DNA of 64,000 nucleotides from NCBI RefSeq assembly GCF_040802235.1, contig NC_133170.1, positions 9,129,001 to 9,193,000 on the forward strand. Direction: 5' to 3'. The stretch is from Manis javanica. Lineage: Eukaryota; Chordata; Mammalia; Pholidota; Manidae. The notes beneath the pieces were generated by a model, which saw nothing but the letters and a program-made list of their open reading frames with translations, made no database searches and was not told the DNA's origin. Position numbers and translations under genes: made by a program. Shown here in pieces: positions 24,690 through 35,735 of this stretch (position 1 is the stretch's first letter; each line of letters opens with the position of its first letter).

Positions 24690-25340
24690 AACTCTATCTT
24701 CTTCTACACCACACTGCTCAGAAATTCCTTTCTTGACACGCCTGGCATCACACTGTCCTTGTTTCTTCCGAGGTCCCCTCTGACTGTGCTGTCCTGAGGT
24801 TCACTCCCAGATCTGGCGCTCTGCTCTCTAGCTATCTTTGTGTGGGTCCTTTTTGATATTCCCTTATTACTCAGATTTGCTGAAACCCACTATCTGCTCT
24901 CTCCCTGTCCCACAAATCAGTTTCCCTCCCAAGCACTCCTGTTCTTTTAGGAGTACTACATCATCTTTAAGCTTTCTTTCAGAATCAAAATCTTGAAATA
25001 ATAGTTGATTCCCCTTACTTTCACCCCTCATCAATTCCTAGAGATCTTCCCTTATAATGTCTCCAGAAAGCATCCATTTCCACTGCTACCAGCCTGTGTC
25101 TATTACCTCGATTGTCTGTTAGTTGGCCTTCCTGCCTCCAGGTCTCCACACTTCCATCAGCTGCACAGGCCCTCATGCCCAGACTATGATGGTCCTCAGC
25201 TGCCTCTAGCATCAAGTCTAAATGGCACTGCTTTGTTTAAAATTTGTCTAAAATCGTACCTCCATCCACACTACTTTTGTGGTCCTCTGTTTCTCTTGGA
25301 CTGAAAGCTTTAGTAAGTCTGCCCACTTTCACCCCTCACG
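24690..25340 (+). repeat. L2 LINE fragment
   Basis: L2 words are in the right order: GATTCCCCTTACTTTCACCC, GTTAGTTGGCCTTCCTGCCT, CCAGGTCTCC, AGCATCAAGTCTAAATGGCA. Confidence 0.6.
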
Positions 25341-25540
25341 GCCTATTCATATTCTACATGCTCCTGGCAGCTTTGGAAAATTAAAACCAACTGTATCATC
25401 TCCAAATAACATATCCCTTCTTTAGCTACTTCAGGCTCATTGTTAGCATCGTGAGCATTTGTTGTTACCACCCGCTATCGAGTTCCTCCTTTTCTCTTCC
25501 CCAAACCCTCCTGCCCCAGTCCCCCTCAACACATAGACAT

Positions 25541-25559
25541 ACACACACACACACACACA
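25541..25559. repeat. (AC)n microsatellite
   Basis: An uninterrupted AC run of 19 bp, flanked by further CA-rich sequence. Confidence 0.95.
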
Positions 25560-25671
25560 GAGATACATATATGCTTTTGCTCACATGAACATCCAGAAAA
25601 GCTGATTTCAGCTCTGCCCTCAGAGGTAGAGCCCATGACATTTGCTGAAGTGATCAGCCCACTCCACACTC

Positions 25672-26045
25672 CTCTATGGCCCACATGTGTGTCCCCCAAA
25701 AAGATTCTTTGAAGACCAGTACAGCAGAATATGACCTTCTTTGGAAATGGGGTCACTGCAGATGTTATTAGTTAAAATAAGGTCATATGACAGTAGTATG
25801 GGCCCTTAATCCAGTATGACCATTGTCCTTCTGAGAGAAAAAGCCATATGCGGATGAAGGCAGAGGTTGGAGTTCTATGGCTGAAGGTAAGAAATGCCAA
25901 GGGTTGCAGGCCACAGACAGAAGCCAGGAAGGAGCAAAGCAGGCTCCCATCCAGAGTTTCAGAGAGAGCAAAGCCCTGCTTGATTTTGGACTTCTAACTA
26001 CAGAACTGTGAGAGATTACGTTTCTGCTATTTTAAGTCATACAGT
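25672..26045 (+). mobile_element. MLT1-type MaLR LTR
   Basis: Diagnostic blocks: GTGTGTCCCCCAAAAAGATT, TGACCTTCTTTGGAAATGGG, TTAAAATAAGGTCATA, GGGCCCTTAATCCAGTATGA and a 3' end GAACTGTGAGAGATTACGTT with CTGCTATTTTAAGTC. Confidence 0.75.
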
Positions 26046-26059
26046 TCCCCCACCTTTTA

Positions 26060-26420
26060 GCTTGACAGATGCATCCCCAAATAAAGACTACATCTCCCAG
26101 CTTCCTGCATAGCTAGGTATAGCCATGTGTCTAGGTACCAGCCAAAGAAATGTTGTACATCAGCTTCCCAGAAATGACCCTAAGCTACTGTCAATGTCCA
26201 ATATATGTCACTTTGTTTTTTGATTCCTTGCCAGGTGGAATATGTGGTTTAATGGCTGGAACTTTGGCAGCAATTTTGGACATGAATGACCATAAGGATG
26301 GGAACCACATACAACAATAGTGGAGCAGTAGGAGAGAAAGATCCTGGGTCCCTAACTCTGTATAGAGCCATACCCAGTGGTATGTTGGCAAATGTTAAGC
26401 AATTGTTTCTCTGGAGGGCA
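26060..26420 (+). mobile_element. Possible further LTR (ERVL/MaLR type, subfamily unresolved)
   Basis: GACTACATCTCCCAGCTTCC, then a CATGTGTCTAGGTACCAGCC block and GATCCTGGGTCCCTAACTCT follow the order of a known old LTR class. The 3' boundary is not seen. Confidence 0.35.
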
Positions 26421-27650
26421 AAACCCTGATTTGTAGCATTTTTCCAATTCCTGCAACATAAATATTGCATGATGGCTAATTTCAAGTTGCCAATGTGACA
26501 TCATTGAACACAGAGTTGGGGAGAGATACTAACAATTGGTCCTCACAAGCCCAGGCACACCACTGGTTCTACCAGCTCTGGCCTGCTGGCCTCCAGGCTT
26601 CAGTTTCATCAGAGAAAAACTAAACTCTACATTATTTAAGGTACTTTTATTTTAGGGATTCTATCACAAGCAAACAAACCTATCCTATAGTAATTTTCTC
26701 CAGTTTCCTCTCTCAACATTGAAATTCTCTTCACTTGGACTTTTCTGTGTTGGATGCATCAGGATCTAAGCAGGATAACGGGTGTGTGGTACCAGGTTTT
26801 ACTTTACACATCATTCCCAGCGGCTGCCTCCTGTCCGTAAGATTCACCCCGATCCTTAAACAGCAGAGCTTGGATAACTTTGAAAACTGCAGAAGGACAT
26901 AGATGACTGTCCCAGAAAAACAATCATCACTGTGCTTTGCCTGGGAAGGTACTTAATGGGACATATCCTCAAGCAGAGCAAGAAATCCTGGAGTGTGTGA
27001 CATTAAAGCCCCTTTACACAGCTGCTTCTGAAGGCTGGTGAAGTCCGAGACCCACAACAGAGCAGAAAAGACTTCAGAACAAATAAACACCAGTGCTACC
27101 AGAAAACACCTATTCACCTCTCTGAAAACAGAGCTGGGAACACACACAGACCGACTCTTTTTCTTTAGGTTTTAGTGGCACAGAATGACTGCATGAATCT
27201 GCCGCAGCAAAGGGACTGGCCGTTTACTCGCCAGCCCAGAGGCTGGAGCTCGCTGGAAAGTGGCGCCCCTTTCTCTGTAACAGGAATTTACCAGGACCAC
27301 TGGCTCCTGTGTCACAGAACAGTTTGATGTCCCTACCTGAACCTGGAACCCGGCAGTGGCGCCAACAATCCCAGGAAACACCGTCGGGGTCACCCGTTGC
27401 TCCAGCTCCCTTCACTGCAGCATTTCTTTGAGATAAAGGTCCTGCTCTGCCTCTCTGGGCACAGGCTGTTTCTGGGTCACGGCATTGATTCCATGTGATC
27501 CACCTGGGCTCTCATCGGATCCCCTTCTGCAGATGCAGCAGGTCACGGAGGGCGGTCAAGTCAGTGGATAATCAACCAGGTTTCCTCCGGGGCCACCTTC
27601 GGCATGGTTATTACCTTCACAGCCTAGGAATAGTGGTCGCAAGAAGTGCA
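26420..27650. other. Intergenic, no recognisable gene
   Basis: The sequence becomes GC-richer at 27.2-27.65 kb. Open frames there match no family I recognise. Confidence 0.4.
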
Positions 27651-27654
27651 GCTG

Positions 27655-27860
27655 TGGTGTATGGAGCATCTACCATATGTGGGATCCTGTGGGAAATGTT
27701 TGCAGACATTTTCTTGGATAATCTTGATAAGAAACCGAGAAGGTACCCGGTATTAATATACCCGTGCCACAGAGGAGGAGGCTGAGGACTGTGGGGTTAA
27801 GTCCAGGTCACCAGCTGGGGAGAGTGAAGCAGGTACTTGCATCCAGGTTGTTTGAGCACA
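27655..27860 (-). repeat. MIR SINE
   Basis: Reverse MIR: GGAGCATCTACCATATGTGG, GGATAATCTTGATAAGAAAC, CCACAGAGGAGGAGGCTGAGGA and a GTCACCAGCTGG word. Confidence 0.6.
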
Positions 27861-28194
27861 GACTTCTCGGAGACCCTTGGAGAACGGGATCCCGGCTCCA
27901 TCGCAGAGCAGGGCAGAGGCACAGCGACCTGGCGGACCCTCTCCTCTGCCTACTTGAGCACACGGCTGACCTGGGCACAGGAGGCACGTGGCTCCGCTTT
28001 TAGAGGCCCATAAAAATGTTCTAATTGTAACTTCTTTTAAAAATCAGAAGAAAAATATAAATGCATAACAATCCTTCCTGGAATATTTTTGTCTTTGTAT
28101 CAACAAAATCATAAAACATCATTTTTAGTATGTTTTATGGAAATGGGCTTGTCCTGCCGATGGGTTTCAGCCCTGCTTAAGTTCACTATGGATT

Positions 28195-28880
28195 CAATGT
28201 GACCAAATAAATATGAGCAGAATGTCCTTGGAGTAAAAGGGTTTATACCCAACTTTACTCTCATGGTGGCAGGTCAGTCACTAGAATCCCGTCCACTCAG
28301 AGCGAGTCTGCAGGCAGCAAGCCGGTCCCTGCCTCTGGACCTCTCTGTCCCACAGCCATCTCAGTCTCTGTCCTCAGTGCTGCCACCACTCCAGTCTCAT
28401 CTCTGCTCTCCTGCAGCCTTGCAGCCATGGCACTGTGTTGCCCAGAGCAGCGGGTGGAGCTCTTTATATAGAGTCAATAACAACGTATTGCCCGCACATG
28501 TGTAGTGAGCCAGCCAACCAGGGCCAGGTGAGAATCCTGGCCACAGGAACCTTCACTTTATCCACCAGGCTCATGCAGGCAGGAGTGCCAAGGACCCAGG
28601 AAGGTCATCACGTGGCCCAGGTGATGGTAGCAGGAGTAGATGGCATTGCTGGGGGTACCAGCCAGGTGGAAAAAAGGTAGGAACGTTCTCTCACAATTAG
28701 GCACTTTTGGTCAAAGAAAGTGTGTTGCAAGATAATGTCGCAGAAGGACTGTGAAACTGTCAGAGGTGGGGGCTATAGAATATTCAGTGATGATAATAAG
28801 AAACAGTGTTAATGAACATTGCCCCATCTCTTTCTTCTCCCCTTCATGGCTATTCAGATAAGAGAAGTGACTAAAACAGC
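28195..28880. mobile_element. Possible lineage-specific ERV LTR
   Basis: About 700 bp of C/T-rich sequence with a TATATA-containing word (CTCTTTATATAGAGTCAATA) and a CCAGCCAACCAGGGCCAGGTGA block has LTR-like composition. No TG...CA boundaries or internal region could be fixed. Confidence 0.3.
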
Positions 28881-29349
28881 AGTCTTTGCATGATGTAACA
28901 TAAGAGGTACGGGACAGGCCTCGCGTGACTTCCCTTTACCCACAGGTGCCTCCACAGAGCAGGAGGCTTAGACTGACCCTGGCACTCAGACACATAAGGC
29001 GAGTGGGTCTGATGGTTCCTAGGATGGGACCAGCATTGTCTTGACCCCACTGCTTAATTTCTGGTTCTGCTCCAGAGAATCACCGTCTCATACTGGGTAC
29101 AGTCCTGGTGGGATTCTCCATCACGGTCCCCTGTCCTGGCCTCGGCATCGAGCCCCAACTGGACAGTTAGGGTGCTCACGCCTTGAATTTTCACTCTGAG
29201 CTCATGACATGTGGCCTGAAGTCAAGTAGAGCTCATTTATCTCACCAGTGGAGCCCTGAAGACATTGTTCTCGAGTCTCAATTGCCAGAGTTGCCACAGT
29301 TCCTGCTTCTGTGATTTCCTTTTAGATATTTTAACCCATATCTTTTCAG

Positions 29350-29385
29350 TAATTTTTCCTTCTTCTTCTTCTTCTCCTTTTTAAT
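29350..29385 (+). repeat. (CTT)n pyrimidine tract
   Basis: TTCCTTCTTCTTCTTCTTCT run followed by CCTTTTT. Confidence 0.85.
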
Positions 29386-29644
29386 TGACTTGAGTCAGTG
29401 TCTGCTTGGAAAAGAATTCTGATTGATAGGTACCTTCCAGGAATCCAAGAGTGGCAGAAGTTAACCTATGTGGGACACGGTACATTGACAGCACTAAATC
29501 CATAAACATCATTTACTGACATGTGAACCTGCTGACTCATGTACTCAGTTAAGAACAAAACCTCTTTTCCATTAAAAATAGTAGTCAAAATATCATTAAC
29601 AGAATAGGACTAATCTAGCCTGTTCTTTTAGCCTCATAATTATT

Positions 29645-30186
29645 AAAAGATAGTGCATTATGTGCTGGGCATAGAAGCCACAGGGCATAAATCTGCAAAG
29701 AAGTAAAAAGCTCACCTTTTCAAACAATACGGCTTCTCTCTCACTTACCAACTTTACATCTCCCTGTATGGCCCCGGAAGATGACTGGTTAGCCAGAGAC
29801 GGGTAAAATTCCTCAAGGGAGGAACAACCTAAGACAGGCACAGTCGCAGGGGGGCTATCAGGTGAGAAATTGGGGAACAACAGTGGTGAGGCTTAGAACC
29901 TCACCCCCCTGTTTTGAGAGAAATCATCTGCATCTGTGGATGTTTTAATGCCCTTGTCTAGCTTAGATTAACACATAGTCTACAGGCACACACCTGATCA
30001 TCTACATTTGCTCTCTTACAACACTAAACTATGTTTTCTACCTTTATCTTGCATCTACCTACCACTTCAGCATTTTATTAAAAATAAAAATAATAATAAT
30101 AATAAAGGGAGAAATGTGGGATCCACATATAAATCAAGTATAAAAATCAAACGAATATTCAAAAAAAAAAAGATAGTGCATTATGT
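29645..30186 (+). mobile_element. L1-mobilised insertion of unidentified sequence with 19-bp target-site duplication
   Basis: The 19-bp word AAAAGATAGTGCATTATGT occurs exactly at 29645-29663 and 30168-30186. The second copy directly follows an A run, and the first sits at a TT/AAAA L1-endonuclease site. The roughly 505-bp insert between them contains AATAAA near 30103 and an AAT trinucleotide run. It is not any LINE or SINE I can name, so it may be a processed transcript copy or an L1-mobilised repeat. Confidence 0.7.
30078..30105 (+). repeat. (AAT)n short tandem repeat
   Basis: AAAAATAAAAATAATAATAA followed by TAATAA, inside the mobilised insert. Confidence 0.85.
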
Positions 30187-30308
30187 AGAGGTGGGGAGCT
30201 GGCAGAAGTTTGCAACTCAAAGCGGACCTCATTTCAAGCAATGTGCATTATGTAGAAAATAGCAGATTTTAAAAAGGGTTTGAAACTAAAGTTAGTACTT
30301 TTTATCAG

Positions 30309-30755
30309 TTGAATTGTGTTCCCTCTGCCCAAAAAAAAGGTATTGAAGTCCTAACGTCCAGAACCTAAGAAATTTGATCTTATTTGGAAATAGGCTTATG
30401 GTAGATGTAACTAGTTAAGATGATGTCATACTCAAGGTAGGTGGGCTTTTAATCTAATCTGACTGGTGTCTTATTAAAACAGCCATGTGGAGACAGACGT
30501 ACAAGGAAAACACCATGTGATCATGAAGGCAGAGGTTGGTGGAGTGCAGCTACAGGCCAAAGGACACCAGATTACCAGCAAGCTAGGAAGAGATGAGGAA
30601 GGATCCCCTACAGGTTTCAGGGAAAGCTTGGCCCTACTGAAACCTTGATTTTGGGCATCTAGCCTCCCGAACTGTCAGACAATAAGTTTCTGTTGTTTTA
30701 AGCCTCCCAATTTTTGACACTATGTTATGGCACATCTAGGAAAATCATATAGGAC
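30309..30755 (+). mobile_element. MLT1-type MaLR LTR
   Basis: Clear MLT1 order: GTTGAATTGTGTTCCCTCTG, AAGTCCTAACGTCCAGAACC, GATCTTATTTGGAAATAGGC, GGTAGATGTAACTAGTTAAG, GACTGGTGTCTTATTAAAAC, then CCGAACTGTCAGACAATAAG, TTTCTGTTGTTTTAAGCC and ACTATGTTATGGCA. Confidence 0.85.
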
Positions 30756-30768
30756 TCCCTGGACTTTT

Positions 30769-31011
30769 AAAAAGACATTGCTTCATAAAAAGACATTGTT
30801 TCATAAACTGGTCACAAGATGGTAGTATGTAACATGTAGAATACAGTCAATGATTTTGTAACATCTTTCTACGTTGACAGATAGTAACTGCACTAGAGTG
30901 GGTGAGGATTTGATAATGTGGGTAACTGTTAAACCACTGTTTTGTACATTTGAAACTAACATAAGATTGTAAATGAATGATACTTCAATTTAAAAAAAAG
31001 ACATTGCTTCA
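30769..31011 (+). mobile_element. 5'-truncated L1-like 3' tail with target-site duplication
   Basis: A tail with TGTTTTGTACATTTGAAACT and AATGATACTTCAATTTAAAAAAAA resembles L1 3' ends common in laurasiatherian genomes. It is flanked by AAAAAGACATTGCTTC at 30769-30784 and 30995-31010. The left copy follows TTTT, an L1-endonuclease-type site. Confidence 0.65.
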
Positions 31012-31014
31012 AAA

Positions 31015-32695
31015 TAAAGCCAACAGGCAAACATATACATACACATTAGATTTTATGAGAAAATTCACCGCCAGCCACAAACCACTTGTAGAACAGTGCC
31101 TCTTTCTAGGTCTCTTGCCTCTGATTTCCTGTCCTTCCTCCCAGCACTACCTAAAAATCCCCCAGGACTAGAAATGATGTGAGCAGGGCCAACGCTGCTC
31201 CATGGACTTCCTTCCCCTTGAGAAGCCCTTCCCCAGTCCACAGAGGACCTTAGACCAGACACGAATCCAACACACTTTTTAGCAACAACATCCTTCTAAT
31301 TTTTTTACTTTTCTTTCCACCTAGTACTCAAATTCTGGTAACTGTATATTTGTGGCATTCAATTCAGATTTTACAAAAGGAATAGTTTCTACAAGTGGCA
31401 ATAATAATACGACTCAACCTCTAATGTTAATTGCATTGGCAAGAAAATAATGAAATGATGGAGCTCAATTCTCATTTACCCACAGTGCTCCTGGGCTCCT
31501 GGGCATCGGCGTTGCTGCTGTTTGTGGGCAAATTTCCTTTCCAACAGCAGCCAGAAGCTGAAATGTCTCCCACCTGTTTGCACATTGGTAGAAGATAAAA
31601 GTACACTGCAAGGTTTTCCTGGGAAAGTTGTTCAAGAAAGGAGCTGTAAGGAAATTTTATGGCTGGATAAGCCCAAAACATACATTTCTTTTTAGCAAAC
31701 TCAAGAAGGCTTCAAAACTTTCCAAATTCAACAAATATGTTAAGATTCTGCTGTGTATAAAGCTTTGCTGTATTCCCTGACTTAGGGTGATAAAAAGATA
31801 AATAAAACACTTTCTCTACTCTTAAAGAAGTCACAATCTAGAACAGGAATAAGAAATGCGCATAGGAACTGTTATATAAGACAGATATATGTGCCTGAGA
31901 GATACAAAGGAAACAAGTATTGTCATAAAAAAATATATTCCATAACACTATGGACCAACTGATTAGCTTGCCTACCAAGACTCACACCTTACTCATTAAG
32001 ATGAGCTTCAAGATTCTCACGGTAATATGCCACAAAGTGCTGTCCCCAAAGCTCTGATACTGTAAACTCTGCCCCGTCTCCAGATCTGCTTTAATGGTCC
32101 AGCCCAGGCCTGAAAACCTGACTCCCCCATTCGGAGACAACACTAACACTCTCTCAGGGTGGTGCCCTCCCTTACTGCAGTGAGCAGAGCTAACTTAGCT
32201 CTGCTCAACCAACACGTTGTCTGGATGGTCTTTTGAGAGACAACAGTTGACACCCCTTCTTCTGGTCAATAGAATCCCTATTATCTGAGATGCATCCTTT
32301 CCACGTGGTTGAGCTTCCCCTCCAACCTCCAGGCCACAGAGATGGATGCGGGACCCCAGCTGGTCCAGTAGTTTTAATAAAAGGTTTGGCACTTGGGATG
32401 GAATGTTGCAACTATCTGAAGCTGAAATATGGGACCAGCTAAAGGCGAGAGATGGGATGGGCAGGATTCCCAACCCTTATCCTTACGTAGGAAGCAAAGT
32501 AACTGATTATCTCACTCTAGCTTAGGGTTCAGACCCTTTACCCCAGCTATTCGGGAGAAGAGGAAGAGACACGTCAGGGTCTTGGAATTTGTTGGCTACC
32601 TCAATGGTTTCAGTGAGCTATTTTAAGAAAAGCATAAGCTGCCAGCAAGCTGGCTGGTTTGAAGGTTAAAGGAAACAGCCCGCTTCATAGTAACA
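31015..32695. other. Intergenic; possible old repeat at 31.75-31.93 kb
   Basis: A GATAAAAAGATAAATAAAAC, CTTAAAGAAGTCACAATCTA series resembles an old dispersed mammalian repeat. The rest shows nothing recognisable. Confidence 0.35.
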
Positions 32696-32699
32696 ACCT

Positions 32700-32935
32700 G
32701 TGCTCACAGTGTGCTACAGGCCAGATGCCATTCTGGGAGCTTTACATGGTTCTCCTCATTCAAGCTTCACAATAACCCCATATAGTGGGTACTGTCATCA
32801 TTCCTACTTTCCAGATAAAGAAATCGAGGCCCAGGGAGATGCAGTACACTGACCAAGTCTACATAGTTAGAAAATTCCAGATCAGAGAAGCCAACTCGGC
32901 CAGTCCTGCTCTGGAGCGCACACTTCTAAGCCTTC
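32700..32935 (-). repeat. MIR SINE, nearly full length
   Basis: Reverse MIR: GAGCTTTACATGGTTCTCCT, CACAATAACCCCATATAGTG, TACTTTCCAGATAAAGAAAT, CGAGGCCCAGGGAGATG, then the tRNA-related end towards CTGCTCTGGAGCGCACACTTC. Confidence 0.85.
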
Positions 32936-33299
32936 TTTGTGCCACCAGGCAGCAGTGGGTCAGACGGTGCGTGCCTTGCGGATAATGTGCAAGCAAGAGC
33001 CAGAGACGCCATTCCAGTCCCAGGTGTGCGAACAGTCGGGAAAATATACTAGGGCCCTTATAGGAGGCAAAGAAATAGGGGGGCAACTTCATCCCCCAAG
33101 CCCCTCCCAAACAGCTCCTGCCCCACAGAGACAATCATTTCTACTAAAGCAGCATTCCTGGGAGGTGGGATGTGGTCTGGCGAGGGAAGACCTCTATTGT
33201 GTCCGGTTTTCCCAAAGCTGAGGAAGAGCTTGGAGGCATTGAGCTTAGGGGGAACGGTACAAGCAGGAAGCCAGTGCTGAGACAGAAGCTCACAGGTGG

Positions 33300-33650
33300 A
33301 CCCAAGGTCCAAATGCTGGGCTCTGCTGGATCTGGGCCTTCAGCCCCAGAGATGCCCGGATCAGGTCTGCTGGCATCCGACAGGGCAGAGGCCCGGGCCT
33401 CCTCGGCCTCCACAGAACATCTCAGGCTTCCTCCGCGGGCCTCCCATGTCCACGCCAACAGGAATAGGGCCACCACGTGGGCATGGCCCCCGGCACAGCC
33501 CCGGAACATCCCGTGCGGGGCAGAACCGAGGGCCCGCGATCAGGGACCAGGCGCCCACTCCCCCGCCTCGGCGAGGAGCTCTTGCTAACCCCACCCGCAG
33601 GAGGAAGTGCGCAGGTGGGACCAGCGGCTGCTGAGCGCAGTGTTCTCTCC
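33300..33650. promoter_or_regulatory. Small orphan CpG-rich patch
   Basis: By hand count, about 22 CpG dinucleotides fall in 33361-33650, with GC content near 65 percent, giving a rough observed/expected CpG ratio of 0.6-0.7. It lies just downstream of the inferred KLHL42 3' end and belongs to no recognised gene. It may be an unannotated promoter or enhancer. Confidence 0.5.
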
Positions 33651-33667
33651 TCCCTTTTACCACAGGG

Positions 33668-33805
33668 CAATGTGCGACCTGCAGTGCCTCCGCCTCTCCA
33701 ACTGTGAAGTGGGATAATATTCGTATTACCGCATGACATTGCTGTAAGGATTAAGTAAGGTAAACAAAAAATGCTTAAGAGGAGTAAGTGCTCAGGTCGT
33801 GTCGG
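33668..33805 (+). repeat. MIR SINE
   Basis: Forward MIR: CTCTCCAACTGTGAAGTGGG, ATAATATTCGTATTACC, ATTGCTGTAAGGATTAAGTA, GCTTAAGAGGAGTAAGTGCT. Confidence 0.75.
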
Positions 33806-34623
33806 GTGTGGTGCATTGTTGTGTCTAGGTGTGTAGGAAATAGGAGTATTCACTAATTCATGGATGTCAGAACTGAGTGTTCACCCAGGCCCTTAGGAGG
33901 GACAGACATCCCCTGACAAACTTGGACGTGGGACTTAGTGAGCAGTGATGTCACCTTCAGATGCAAAAGCTGGATCTGATTTTTTATTGTTTCCTTCGGA
34001 GGAAAGGTGGGTGTGTCTTTGGTTTTTTTATGGGTTCGTAGTAGTATTTTAGTTGGGTCATTCTTAAAATTGTGTGTATAAGAAGGGCGTGTGTGTGTGT
34101 GTGTGTATGTTCCCACATGTGGGGCAATCAAAGGATGAAAGGGCATGGACGTCCGTGGGGTGTCTGGGAACTGAAGCCCCCCACCATCCTCCCTGCCCCC
34201 TCCTGGCCAGTCAGCCGTAGCTAAAGCAATAGAAAAGCCAGGCGTTGTGCTTGTTCCCCTGGGGTGAGTGGTGCTTAAGCGAGAACCGTGGGAACAGTCA
34301 GAAAACAAAGGGAGGAACAGAGAGCTGGGCCCTGCTGCCGAACTGTGGGAATCCGGACTACATTCTTTCACTGCTGAGTATAAGGAGTCAGAGAGCCTCC
34401 TCCCAGATCCCTCTGCCCCAAACCCTAGCAGCTCTGGGCCTGTGCTGCCCCCGTGGCACCGTCCCACCCCACCATCTCCTCTCTCACTGCCCCAGGAGTG
34501 TCACCTGGCGCTCCCTGCAATCAGGGGCCTCCCGTCACCCACCTCCCTCCAGCTCTGGAACAGCCCTGAGTGCCCGCTGGTACACAGGACCTAAGGGACA
34601 AACAAGAACCGATTTAGAACTGA

Positions 34624-34629
34624 TTTATT
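34624..34629 (-). terminator. Candidate KLHL42 polyadenylation signal AATAAA
   Basis: TTTATT on the plus strand reads AATAAA on the minus strand. The following 30-40 nt on the minus strand contain GT-rich runs such as GGTTCTTGTTTGTCC, as expected downstream of a cleavage site. An alternative hexamer is at 35117-35112. Confidence 0.35.
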
Positions 34630-35639
34630 TGAAGAGAAGTTCTTCTGTAGTTCTAGTTCTAAACACATGAATGCTGCTGAGTGAGTGCTTCATAGGCATC
34701 ATTGTGTTTAAATGAATCATGTTTACATTTTAAGCCACACTTGAAATTGCAGACTCAATACAACTTTTTAAACAAAGCATCAGTCATAACAAAATGTAAC
34801 TATTCATTCTACAGAGTATCACTTTTCCTAAAATGACCCCTAGATATGAAAAACATTGTAGAGACATCTAAAGAGGCCCTATTAAGATTTTTCTTAGAAA
34901 AATGACACAACAATGCAAATTACATTTTCCATTTTACTAGGAATAAACTATGACATCCGTTTGAGAAAACAGCAGCCAATTCCACCAAAATAATTTCAGT
35001 GCCTTTTGCTCCTCAAAATTGGGCATATTTACATTTAACCTGTCCCCCGTAGGAATGGATAAAAATGGTTATGTCAAGTGCAGGAGTCAACATGTGTCAA
35101 TTGGTGTGTATTTTATTTATATCATGTCCCTAAGTTAACATAAGAAAATGAAAAACAGGCTTAACGTGACTGAAACATAAGGATGAAAAACTACTCGTTG
35201 ATAATTATTCCAAAGGCAAATCAACTGACTTTCGGTGAGGACTAGCGTCTTACCCGTTGCATCACTAGAGTTTCATGCAAGTGTTTTAAAGGAACAGATA
35301 GAAACACGCGGAAGGCTCCCTCTCTCTCTCACGTCTCTGGCTTTGCTGCTGAGCCCTCGGCTACACAGGCTGTGGGGCCTTGTAAGCACTTTTAAATAAA
35401 GCAGATAACATACATATATATTTTTTTGAAAAATGAAGTACAGAGAAGACTATGAAAAATAGTAAGGAAAAAAAAGCATACCATAAAATAAAAACATAGG
35501 CTGTGACGTTCAAATTTAGAGAAAAGCTGGTTCATGAAGAAATGGGCAGATCGGGCTGGGGCTGCCGAGGTGGCCAGGCCAGGTCCCGGTGTGCCTGACA
35601 GCAGCGGGCATCCTTTAGGGCATTCTTGTTACAGCTGTG

Positions 35640-35735
35640 GCAAACATTCTCACAAGGCTGTAAATTCTTCAAGGCCAGAGATGGTGGCTTATTTACGTCT
35701 GGGTCCCCTCTCCTGCACATGATGGACATTCGGTA
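35640..35735 (+). repeat. L2 LINE 3' end fragment
   Basis: CTGTAAATTCTTCAAGGCCA, GAGATGGTGGCTTATTTACG, CCCTCTCCTGCACATGATGG follow L2 3' order. It lies within the inferred 3' UTR. Confidence 0.55.

Noticed and set aside
27340-27365. GTGGCGCC word resembling a retroviral tRNA-Lys primer binding site
   Set aside because: Only about 8 bases match, and no adjacent LTR boundary is visible.
33144-33853. Several overlapping open frames on both strands
   Set aside because: They are explained by GC richness of the orphan CpG patch; none has family similarity.
33853-34467. 204-codon minus-strand open frame
   Set aside because: It runs through a GT microsatellite (His-Thr repeats), matches no family I recognise, and has no splice or promoter context.
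1-34600. PTHLH exons
   Set aside because: Expected next to KLHL42 on this side by recalled human gene order, but no signal-peptide or parathyroid-hormone-like coding segment was seen; presumably further left, outside the window.
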